This document shows, piece by piece, positions 1 to 11,100 of a stretch of DNA of 64,000 nucleotides. The stretch comes from Rhabditoides inermis (taxonomy: Eukaryota > Nematoda > Chromadorea > Rhabditida > Rhabditidae), in NCBI GenBank assembly GCA_963966185.1, contig CAWZYM010000236.1:1-64000 (forward strand). Direction: 5' to 3'. Made by a program: the position numbers and the translations under genes. Every line of letters begins with the position of its first letter. Position 1 is the stretch's first letter. Under the pieces are notes generated by a model, which worked only from the letters and a program-made list of their open reading frames with translations, did no database searches and was not told the DNA's origin.

Positions 1-200
1 AATTCATGATTTTTCAATGTCACCTTTCAGGCGATCGTCTATCACCTTATCAAGGTGGCAGTATGTGTTCCAAAACTCCCCTTTTTCAGTTACAATTTAC
101 ATTCTTCTCGAAATTCCCTACTTTGTTTACTGTAACAAGAGGGGTGTCAACTACTTATAACTTATCAGTCTGTTTCCCACAGTCCACATCTCTTTTCCAG

Positions 201-1220
201 CCTACACCGCGTCTTTCCACGATGGATCGGAGGGATTCCCGTGTTCCAAGACCAGCTACTTCTACCTCGCCAATCACAACAGCACGCGCAGGCCCAAGGT
301 GGGAGACAATCGCGGCGGGACCAAGATATCATTTGAATCCTTTCAGTCTCGCATCTCATAGACGGCGAGAGGCTGGAGCGACCCTGTAAGACCAGCAAGT
401 GCGCTGTGTGAGTTACTTCGAAAAACTTAGTACTACAATCATATGAAACGTACAACACATTTCCCATGTGGCTAATTCCAATCCCTCAGCCATAGCGCCA
501 CAGCCTGTGGGTGTGGGATTCTAAAAAGCCCCGATGCTGTGAGAGAGTGTTTGAAGAGATCAGAGCGGCCGCAAACGAGGCTTATTACCTCTACTTCATA
601 CCTTCCCTCACTCCCTTCTCCCCTCTTTCTCTCCTCTCAAACACCGCTCATTGGGAGAAAGAAAAAGCGACTGCTGTCACATCACGCTGTCCCCAAGTCG
701 CACACAATTAAGAAAGAGGCACGGTGAAAGTACATATAGTCGGTTTGGATCCTATATGCCATTCGTGACACTTCACATGTTGTGCAGTTTTGTGCAACAC
801 AACATGAAGGTCTTCAAATATCCAAAAGGCTTTCATGCGAAGGAATCGAACCCGTGGTCAGAACTCAGCGATTGCGCACTGGCGGCGCGCTCAACCACTG
901 CGCCATTGAGGCTCGTACTGAGAGGTCATTGCATATCGAAGATATGCATGCTTGTTATATCTCATCATCGTACACTGAAGAGGCCAGTGCAGCTAGATGG
1001 GCTCTCTCTTCGATCTCTTAACCACTGCCTCTATGGCGCAGTGGTAGTGTGCGCCAGTAGCGCACAATCGCCGCGATCTGTTCACGGGTTCGATTCCTAC
1101 TGATGGAAGCGTTTTGGATATTTGATGACATACATGTTGTGTTGCACAAAACTGCACAACATGTGAAATGTCACGGATGGCATATAGGATCCAATCCGAC
1201 TATACACATTATATCTCTTC

Positions 1221-1279
<59 letters not shown>

Positions 1280-1418
1280 ATGTGACCACATATCCCCTTC
1301 CTCCTTTTCAAATGAGTAAAGTCAAGTCAAGTGATTCCTCCCTCGGGGGAGCACATTACAATGAATGAGATGGAATCATGTGATAATGGCAAAAGGACAC
1401 CATGGACCGGGTCCAGAC

Positions 1419-1477
<59 letters not shown>

Positions 1478-1603
1478 AGATCCCTGCTGCAGACTGCTAA
1501 TGAGTGGCGGCTAGTCTCTTGGAATTACGTAGTCCGTGTAATTACTATTTACACCACAAGATGAGACGGGCGAAAATTACCTAGCCGAAGATAGTTATCA
1601 TAC

Positions 1604-1642
<39 letters not shown>

Positions 1643-1779
1643 AGAGAGTATGTGTTTGCAGGCAGTACTCGGCGGCCTTCGTGGAGGGTACGAACCTGGT
1701 TATGGTGTGGATCAAGCAAGGAGACAAGAGTCAACACTGCTACGACGACACACAGTGCCCCAAGGCTGACGAGAACCCG
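201..1779 (+). CDS. Candidate 5' exons of a receptor-ectodomain gene (partial)
   Basis: Three stretches look like coding exons with splice borders. They are 201-298 (acceptor ttccag, donor GTGGGA, reading ...[16 protein letters not shown]...), 362-407 (reading [14 protein letters not shown]) and 1662-1779 (reading [18 protein letters not shown]). The last two join in frame through a phase-2 intron and together resemble the cysteine-spaced ectodomain of type II activin/TGF-beta receptors. The 201-298 exon does not join 362-407 in the frame that looks coding, so its placement is unsolved. They could be 5' exons of the gene ending at 7754, or a separate gene that starts before the window. No start codon is identified. 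Confidence 0.33.
737..1202. mobile_element. Palindromic foldback element carrying tRNA-like modules, TA target duplication
   Basis: Two inverted arms of about 178 bp (737-915 and 1024-1202) begin with TAGTCGG and are flanked on both sides by TA (735-736 and 1203-1204). Each arm contains a tRNA-like module pointing outward. The right arm shows an A-box-like TGGCGCAGTGG near 1034 and an exact B-box GGTTCGATTCC near 1087; the left arm holds the reverse complement. The TA duplication is what Tc1/mariner-type transposition leaves. The centre (915-1024) shows no ORF. The element is non-autonomous. It lies between candidate exons of the first gene. Confidence 0.72.
1227..1634. repeat. Cluster of (CT)n and (GA)n dinucleotide tracts
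   Basis: Long pure tracts occur at about 1227-1277 (CT), 1420-1474 (GA) and 1603-1634 (GA followed by G-rich). The last sits directly upstream of the acceptor of the exon at 1662. They create long Ser-Leu or Arg-Glu open frames that are not genes. Confidence 0.95.
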
Positions 1780-2717
1780 GTGAGAGATTGCGAGATTTGT
1801 TTCTGTATCAGTATTTGTCAGTATTTGTATGTAGTAGTATGAGTATCTGTATAGATTACACATGTAGTGGTCCCTCCCAATTGTCTTGGCTGTCTTCATC
1901 TCTTTTTGGGATGACGTATGCATGACATTTCCTCTCTCACTCTCTCTATCCCTCTCTCTCTCTCCCTCCCTCCCAATGTCCGCTTCCTCACAACCACTAC
2001 ATATCTCAGTCACTCACCACTTTTCCCCTACAATTCAATGCCATTCAATAGACTCGCCGCCGATTCGCCGTTCCTGCGGCCTACGAATACGTTTCAGGTC
2101 CCGTTCGGATTCGTGGCGCCGGCAAACGTATCGTCTGTGATGACGTCAGCAGAGCCTCTGGAAGAGCGGTGTACTGTTGAAGCTACACACAGACACAGGA
2201 CCAAACAGCAGATCTGCTACTCTGCTATTCATGTCAGTGGGCGGAGCTTTGAGGGGCGGGGACTTACATACTGTTTTTTTAGGACGAGTCTCACCTGCCG
2301 TGCTCTCCCGCGCCCATCCTATCCCTTCTAGTTCCGCTCACCGCGGCGCTTCTCCTCTAGTCCCGCCCCTTCTAGTCCCGCCCCTTTGCTCACTCGGTCG
2401 GCGATTCGCGCACCTGCTGTAGATGAAGCAAGTGTCGCGAATCGCGAGAACCACTCACTCACTTATTATCCCGTTTTCTCTCTTCATTTTCCTCTCTCTA
2501 TCTTTCTCTATCTTTCTCTCCTTCCTTCATCTCAAACTATCTAACCACAAATTGTATGCAAATTTCTATAGATATTTTATTACTAGATGTTCTATTGTTG
2601 ACAACCCCGTTTCGTTTGGTTACAAGTATGATGCATTTCTCCAATCCCAAAAACGTACCCTGAATAAGACAGGTAGATAGCATATTGAATAATGATATAT
2701 CCCTCGATATAGGCACC

Positions 2718-2795
2718 ACTGCCCTCCCTCCCTCCCTCCCTCCCTCCCTCCCTCCCTCCCTCCCTCCCTCCCTCCCTCCCTCCCTCCCTCCCTCC
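2718..2795. repeat. (CCCT)n tetranucleotide array
   Basis: A nearly perfect run of CCCT units of roughly 75 bp lies in what appears to be an intron or spacer. Between about 1780 and 4715 I see no confident exon; the stretches 2052-2171 and 3509-3657 are weak candidates only. Confidence 0.95.
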
Positions 2796-3210
2796 TCCCT
2801 CCTCCCTCTCTCTCTTCACACACTGATTGCACACACCATTGTGATTCACTAACGTATCCCCCGCGATGCGTTTCATAAATATATTGACATTTCACTTTTC
2901 TCTTCACTTGAGACTCTTTTAGTTGAAATGCACGGAAAGCCCATTTACAGTTTTCCCTGACACGAGAAGAAAACAACGTCTGGTGTCTGGAAGTGAACGG
3001 TGAAGGATTGAAAGAAAGAGAAGAGGAGGGAAGGAACAGTTCTAGGGCTGCCTCGAATGGATGCGTTTTGTGTTGTCTAATGAAGAGTCGAACGGCTGGA
3101 AGGATGCGTGGGGAAAGAGAGAAGAGAGCGCATAAATATTTATGAGATTTGTTGTGAGGACGCGACCGACGAATGAGAGAGATCCGATCGAACGAAGAGA
3201 ATAAATCAGC

Positions 3211-3267
<57 letters not shown>

Positions 3268-3508
3268 ATCAAAGCACTTCCTACATCCTCACATTAATCA
3301 TTGTGTGTATGCCTAGATTCTGGAAGTATTTAGTTGCCAGTAAGGGACTCATTGAGATCTACTCACTCCTCCCTCTTCCTCCCCCTTCCATTTGATGTAT
3401 ACTTGTGTGTGCATGTCTTTCCCTCTCCAACATATTGTGTTATTCCGTGTGATTACCTTCGTTCCATAACACTCTATTCACTCCCTATCTCCCTCTCTCA
3501 GTGGGGCG

Positions 3509-3716
3509 TGGCTGGAGTGGGCGTGGCCTGCTGCCTCACAGGCTCCGCCACCCGAAATGGCTTCTCCTTCATTGCAGCGCCCCCTCTCTATAGACATAAG
3601 ATGATCATCAGATGCCTTCTGCTATCGGCGGTCGTATACGTTTGGAGGTATGTCACTCTGTCAATGTCTCCTGTCACTCTGTCACCTGTCACTCTGTCAC
3701 CTGTCACTCTGTCACT
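3509..3716 (+). other. Weak candidate exon with hydrophobic stretch, next to a 15-bp minisatellite
   Basis: The stretch 3509-3657 is open between an acceptor-like ctcag and a donor-like GTATGT. It reads through CCLTGSATRNGF and a hydrophobic segment around MIIRCLLLSAVVYVW. Immediately after it, about 3652-3716, a 15-bp unit containing CTGTCACTCTGTCAC repeats about four times. I cannot connect this piece in phase with confident neighbours, so it may be non-coding. Confidence 0.2.
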
Positions 3717-4008
3717 GGGTGTAAAGCGGCACCTACTGGAGGTTGGGGGTTGTTATGTGTGCGGCCTCTCCTGCCCATCCCATTTCAGCCAGGGTCGGCA
3801 GCTGATTGTGTGTTATGAGGTGAGAGAGTGTACGAGAGACAGTGGGAAAGGAGGAGAGGGGAGAGAGTGGTCAGGAGGTGCGACGAAATGCGAATCAGAC
3901 GGGCAGCCGTCTGTGCCATATATCTATGCGCATCTCCAAAACCACACCACAACAGCAAGGCATCGATCATCCAAAAAGAGAAGGACGACCTCTCCCCCCC
4001 CCCTCTTC

Positions 4009-4045
<37 letters not shown>

Positions 4046-4403
4046 AGGATTCGCCATTTTCTAGCGCCTCATTTTGATAGAAACAGCAATACATTGGCAT
4101 TAGAAACACTGGCGTCGATTCGCTTTCCCCGGAGGGATTCAGAGGTCATATCTAACATCACCCCCCCCCCCCCATCCTGCTTTCTCTCCATTTCAGTCCT
4201 CCATCGATCCACCCATTCTTCTCTCTTTTTAGCGTTGTCCGTATTAGATATGTACACACATACTCGCATCCACTTGGAAAGAGAGACACGAAATGCATAG
4301 CTGCCTCATTGAAACGCCCGCTCTCTCGCTTCCTCGGCCCGTGTTTCCCGTGTCGCTAGCGTTTTGGAGGAACAAGCAATCGAGGGAGGTCCAACCCTTC
4401 CAT

Positions 4404-4475
<72 letters not shown>

Positions 4476-4715
4476 TATCTCACTCTCATTTCTATCCCAT
4501 GAACTGAACAGCATGCGCACAATTTGCCCCAGTCCAAAGAGAGAGATAGACGCGATTTGCAGCTCTCTTTTTCCGCACTTTTCTCCCCCTTTCTTCTTCT
4601 TTTTTTGGGGGTTCTGGAGGGATAATGTGGTTGGCAGTTGACACACACAACTGCTCGCATTAAAAAAAAGGGAGAGGGGCGCACTTGGAAGAGCTGAGAT
4701 CATCGCCTCTTTCAG

Positions 4716-5033
4716 AGAGTACTGTCAAGTGTTTCTGCGACCGATCTTCGTGCCAGGAGTCGCTCGTGTGTCAGGGAGACTACTGTATTATCGGACTGCG
4801 CAAGGATGCGGCTGAACCTAGTCAGTTCATACTTGTTATCTCTTACACATAGAAAGAATTGTGATGCATTGATATTGATATCGATTGTTCAGAGTCGGGA
4901 ATTTTGTTTTTACACTCTGAGTGGATAGCTATTACTTGCTTATTACTGAATTTGCGTGAGGGATTCGAATAATTGTGGCACATTCGATAATTGTACCTGT
5001 GATTCCACGACAGCCCCGTCAGAAGGAAAAGAC

Positions 5034-5072
<39 letters not shown>

Positions 5073-7415
5073 GGGAGAGATAGAGGGAGAGGGAACGAGA
5101 GTGATGGAAATAGGCGGGCTCCTCCAATCTATCATGCGACTTCAAACAGGTGTACTTACCAGCTAAACAAGGGGAAAAGAGGGTAAAGTGTCATTCCAAT
5201 CTCATCAATGCAATACCAGAGGGAACGTGGTGTCTGTTTTCTTCTCTATCTATCTGCCTATCTGCCTTTTTCTTTCTCTGTCTGTATTTGTATTATCCCA
5301 GCTAACAAGAGAGTCACCCTTTTGCCTTTTGTCGATAGAAAAGGAAGCGCCCCGCTAACTATCCCCATTCAAAGTGTCATCATTATATTCCTTCTCCCTT
5401 CCTCCCTCCCTCCCTCCCTCTTTCCCCCGCTCTACTTGTGACCTATTCATAGCGAGTCCACTTCATACATGAATTATACAGCGGATATGAAAGTGCTTAA
5501 TCTCAGTGGGACCAGCGGTGTTTCGTGTATGTGCCTCTTTTTTGCAACAGAGCATGTGAATGGAGATTGGTTGAAAAGGGAAGGGAAAGGAGGCCGCGCA
5601 GTATGCTCCTTCCGACTGACGGAGAAGGAGTAGGGGAGGAAGAGGAGGAGGAGAAGAATGAGGAGGAGGGAGGAAACAGCCCATTATTCACGGATCTGCC
5701 ACATTGCGTCTCGCCGTTTCACAACCAGCCGATCACCTGCCTCTAAGAGAGAGAGAGAGAGAGAGAATGAAAAACGAGGCCTCGCCTATCTATTCCGACC
5801 CATCTCCCTCCACCTCTAGACCACTGGGGAATACTAAACATCCGACGTGTCTCCTTCTCTTCCCTCCTCTCTCTCTGTCTCTCTTCCTCCCCCCTCCTCT
5901 CCTTCAGAAGCCACTCACAGCGGGAGAAGTCGCGTTGAGACAACAGCCGCACAGCGATTATCACACGCAGCCGAAACAATTGTTGTCTCCCGTGTCCCGT
6001 GTGCCGGCAATAAAACACTCACCACAACAAGTGATCTCTTATTTCCATCCATCCATCTCTGTCCCCCTCCCTCCCCCCCCCCCTCTCTCTCTCTATCTCT
6101 CTATCACTATCTCTCTCTTCCCCGTTTAAGCCGAGTATCTTTCTTCTCGTGCTCACACAATTCCGTCGTCGCTTCTCCCTTGCAGTGTGTGTCTCACACA
6201 TTTATCAACAACACGTGTGCGCGATGTCTGCCCCTCTCCGAATGCGCACTCTCTCGGTCCTCTCTGCCCCGCCCGCTTCAATGTCTATTCTACTCGGGCC
6301 GGAAGAGTGGACGACGTCTCATGGGGGAATTCGGGTGCGAGAAGAGAGGGAGAGAGAGAGAGGGAGAGAGAGAGAGGGGGGAGAGGGAGGGGGAGGAGGG
6401 AGGTGTTGCATGGAGGATACATGCGGACGCGACCCGAAACAGCCTGGGGGAGAGATGGAGAAGTTCGAATTTCAACACATTCCATTACACTCTGTGAAAG
6501 AGAGGGAGAGAGGGGGGAGAGAAGGAGGGCGAAAGAGAGAGGGGGATGAGTATAGTGGAGAAGGAGAATAGCGATTGACGGCTGGCGACTCTGAGACTAT
6601 AGAACCACGGGAATCATGCAAGGGACTTCCTAGTACAATTTCCTTGAATGTCTGTTGTTCAAAATAGAACGAGTTCCATCACAAGTTTCCCACGAAAGTG
6701 GACAAAACACGAGCGTTTGGTGTGACTTGTTATTATGTGTGATGTTGTGTCTTTGAGGCGAGACGGGGAAGCTGCGCCAGATGTGTGGTCAGGGAGAACC
6801 GGATAGGCTGGAGAGGTGCGATCAGACGGCGCCCGGATGGCAGGAGGTACGCTGCCCATATTCATCCTATACACAACATGAATCGATTCGACTGAACACT
6901 CGTGTCAATTCCCAGCTCCTTCCCCTTTCTCCCACCATCCACTCACATATCTCTCACCCGGCGTTCCTTTCATCTTTTGCCGATAGCCCGATAGTCGATA
7001 TCCGTTCCGCTTCACAATTCAGTCATTTTCACACCGAGAGAGAGAGAGGGGAGGAATGGAAAGGGGGGAGAAGGCAACTGCAAAATAGCCTCGTCATCTC
7101 TCCATAATAGCACGAACAGTAATAACGCCATGGCCCATAGAGGGTTGGAATGTAGCAGTCTTGAGAGAGCACAAAAACGTAGGGATTCACTTTCGTCTCC
7201 CATTTTACACTCTCATTCCAGGTGTGTCAATGTAAGGAGGACTTCTGTAACACATTCGCCTTCCTTCGATCCTCCATTGACTCACATCCCGATCAACAGG
7301 TCAGTATTACATTTAGTTTTATTATTGTAAATGTAACATTATTAGGATGCTCCGCTATTCACGCAGAACCGCAACCGAGACAACATCTACCCGATCCACC
7401 GCACGGTCAGATTTA

Positions 7416-7461
<46 letters not shown>

Positions 7462-7754
7462 CTTCCCCCCCACCTATCTCTCTCTCTATCTCTTCCCATC
7501 TCTCTCTCTCTCCCTCCCTCCCTCACCCTCTCTCTCTCTTGTAGGAAGGTGCCGCGCGGGCGCACCGTTCGTCTCTCATTGTCCTCCTAGTCATCATTCC
7601 TCTCTCCGTCGGAGGACTCGCAGTCTGTCTCATATTCCTCAACTACACTGCAAGATGTGCTAGCCGTCCACCTCCCAGCCGGTCCCTCAAAGGGACCATC
7701 TCCCAAAGGGACTCCCACTGCCCCTCCTCCCCCTTTGCCACCATCCATCTGTGA
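4716..7754 (+). CDS. Kinase-less TGF-beta receptor-like membrane protein (BAMBI-like), 3' exons
   Basis: Five exons join in consistent phase: 4716-4820, 6758-6846, 7222-7299, 7346-7405 and 7545-7754 (TGA). The first three form a three-finger ectodomain of the type I BMP/activin receptor kind: CFCDRSSC, then CQGDYCIIG, then a Cys pair around GWQE, then VCQCKEDFCN, equivalent to the CC..xxLCN end of receptor ectodomains. A linker follows. The last exon then encodes one transmembrane helix (SLIVLLVIIPLSVGGLAVCL) and a Ser/Pro-rich tail of only about 40 residues before the stop. There is no GS box and no kinase. In vertebrates BAMBI has this layout and acts as a decoy receptor; a decoy role here is inference from architecture. 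The start and signal peptide are not found. A Ly6/uPAR-type protein is the main alternative. Confidence 0.62.
7421..7540. repeat. (CT)n-rich intron
   Basis: The intron between the exons ending at 7405 and starting at 7545 consists almost entirely of (CT)n and CCCT runs up to the acceptor cttgtag. It acts as an oversized polypyrimidine tract. Confidence 0.9.
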
Positions 7755-8158
7755 TACTCACGGGTCATCTTTTGCCATCCGGTCTATCCTCTCCTCTTCT
7801 AAGCACATCGAGAAAGCACACTTGCATAGATGAAAATGAATTATGTATCACACAATTATCGAGAGATAAATCTATAATTTATTCAATATCACTCATCTTC
7901 TTATGCCAACAATGCAAGGAAACAAATAAGACGCTCATGAAACAAGAATATGGTATCGCACACTGAGGCATATCGAAACTTCGAGTAGGCGAAGGGCGAC
8001 AGTAAAAGACTATAAAATTGAAAGGACCGAATGCGGCGACACTCATTGTAATTATATCTGTCTTCTCTAATAAATTAAGCGTGTAAGAGGGTGTAATGTG
8101 ACTGGGAAGAGCGGAAGAAGAGTCCGGGAAGAAAAGGAGGGAGAGGGAGGGAGGCACC

Positions 8159-11100
8159 TCACTTGTTCTTCCGCTCGCGAGCCGGCACAGTGCTGTTCTG
8201 AAAAGGGACTGGGTACAAGAGAGGAAGAGGGGGAGAGAGAGAGGAAGAGGGAGAGAGGGAGAGCGTACCCCGTCGAGGAGCTGGTTTCCTAGTGCGACGG
8301 CTCCTCCCAGGCCACCGAACTGACCGGCGTTAGGGGAGATGAAGTTCATCCACACGTACGACACTGCGTCATCCACCTCAACACGCATGGATCAATGGAT
8401 GCTCAGATCCCTGTCGCCCCTCCCCCGTTCTCCTTCTCCCTCCCTGTCCCCCTCACCATTCCTCCCGCCTCCCGCAGGTTGCCCGAGTATCGCGAGTACG
8501 CCCACACAGACAGCGCTCCCACCACCAGCACTACCAGCGACGAGAACAGACCTGCAACACAGGAGAATCAGCTCCGCCCACCTAGACTCCGCCCCCTACC
8601 AGCGAGCGAGTCGATTCCGATAAGGAGGAAGAACTGCTGGAAGATGTAGTTGGCGATCATGAGGGAAACGAGGACGGCGGGGGTGCGCATCGACTTGAAC
8701 AGGTTCTTGCCCTGGTTCACCTTCACAAACGACTCGTACTGCTCCTGCAACACACACACTAGCACTAGACATCTTATACTTCATACATTCATCAATCAAT
8801 CGATAACTCACTGCGATGTCCGACTCGAGGGCGTCCAGGAACTGGATGCTGAACTCGGCTCCTCCCATCTTGCGGGCGTTCTCAAAAAAGAATAGATTAC
8901 ATAAGTTAGATTACAATTATGTGTTTTAGTTTACAGTATAGAAGAAAACAACAAGTTCTGTTTTTATATGTCTGTCTGTTCATAACTGAAACTGAATGGT
9001 ATCTCACAAGCAAATGGCAACAGGTCACCCCCCACAACTCGCTATGTTTTGATGGAATCTTGTAGGAATGCCCCATACCAAGCCCTAGCCAAAATTAAAA
9101 ATCTCGAAGAGCACCGGAAGTGGCCTAATTAAGCACCGGAAGTTTACGTGTATTCTCGTGCGCGATAGGTCATTGCGCATGCCATCCCGAAATGCGGACA
9201 GTGAAACATCGGTTCGGCAGCCTAGTGGATAGCGAGTTAATTCGGAAAAAGTGGTGACTGAGGTTCTGTCTCCGCCGGTGCAAAATGTTTTGCCAAAGTT
9301 GAAACACAGTTTTGTCGCAAGTCCTCACATCAGAAATAAAGAATGAGTGGATTTTGTTTTTTCAATAGGTTAATTTATTCTTACTTTATTCCGTCATCAA
9401 TCTTCCAAAAAAAATCATTCCGTCATCAATCTTCCAAATGAAGCACATGAGAGCCTTTCAATAACTCAAATAACTTATGGGGGAAAAACATTTTGTCTAT
9501 GATCCTACACTTGTGTTTTTTCTCGTAAAAATGTGTTTCAAATTTGGCAAAACATTTTGCACCGGCGGGGACAGAACCTCAGTCACCACTTTTTCCGAAT
9601 TAACTCACTATCCACTAGACCGCCGAACCGATGTTTCACTGTCCGCATTTCGGGATGGCATGAGCAATGACCTATCGCGCACGAGAATACACGCAAACTT
9701 CCGGTGCTTAATTAGGGCACTTCCGGTGCTCTTCGAGATTTTTAATTTTGGCTAGGGCTTGGTATGGGACATGCCTACAAGAATCCATCGTAAAATAGCG
9801 AGTTGTGGGGGGTGACCTGTTGCCATTTGATTGTCAGTATATAGGGGATAGATAGACGGATACCGATGTCACCCCCTCCCGTCCCTCAGACACCGCATAG
9901 ACGGAGAACAACCAGACCGACAGTTCACGTTAGCGGTTAGCCTAGCCCCGCCCACTTTGCTCCGCCCCTTAATTTGCATGCCCGTCTCAGCCGACCGTTC
10001 TCCCTTCCTCCTCCTCCCATAATTCCCTTTCCGTCCCCCATTGGCGAGTGCTCGCCTTCCTCCGCCCTTCTATGGCCAAGAACTCCAATCCCACACTGGA
10101 ATGCCCACTCTCCGTCACCCCTGAGGTACTCCAATCATATCACCCCGACTCCGCACACATCTTATCGTCTCTTTTTCAGGAGGCAGTCTTTCTCCCGAAT
10201 GGCGGTCGGTCCGATCACATGGTGGTCAACACAGGAGAGAAGCGACTAGCCATCAAGGCGGGTCTCGACACGATAGCCTGACTACCATACTCCTTCTAGG
10301 TCCGCTCGAGCAATAACAAGTGCTACCATGTGGTGCCCGTTCACCAGTTCATCGAACCGGGACAGTGCCAGAACCTGCAAGTGATTCGCACAGAAGGTAC
10401 CACCTCTGCAGGCTCCGCCCCTCTGACCCCGCCCCTTGCAGGCCCTTCTCGGAACGACAAGCTGTTGTTGCAGTTTGTGGTGGCGCTGGATGCGGAGACT
10501 GACCCGAAGGAGTGTTTCAAGCGGGCGGAGAGGGAGAAGATCAAGATCGACACGCCAATCCGGATCAGCCTGCGCACTTCTCTGAGTGGAGACGACGGAG
10601 TGCCGAGCGACGCCCGCCGGAGCACCATGTCTGCCGAGAAGCTCGACGGACCATAGACACCACACAGACGCCACGCCCACTTACACCCCACCCCCTCTTA
10701 CAAACCTAACGAATTTAAAAAATCATCAATAACTAACAGATTATTAGTTAAAATTGCACGTTTGATGACGGTAAATGATTTGCGTTAGCGTGTCTAAATG
10801 TGTTGAAAGTTGAAATACGAGAAAGGGTGATAAGTGGTTGTGGGTGTGATGCGTACCTTGAACTCCCTGATGGCGTCCCTCTGGCACCTCTCGTGTTCCT
10901 CGAGCAGCTGCTGGGTCGACATGTAGGGCGAGTCGCCCCCGCACACCTGCAGTCAGTCATGTCATCCCCTTCCTTCCCCCTTCCCACCTCCTCCATCGCT
11001 CGCTGGTAGACGGCCTTGGCAGATGCCACCGCAGCCAGGTTGTTCGCCTCGGCAGTCGCCTGAATGACAACACGTCATCCTCCTCCCTCCCCTCCTCGCC

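Noticed and set aside
1..127. Start of the window as an exon
   Set aside because: No splice border or coding composition could be supported before the acceptor at 200.
3652..3716. Coding repeat (SPVTL units)
   Set aside because: The 15-bp minisatellite is open in this frame by chance; no in-phase flanking exon was found.
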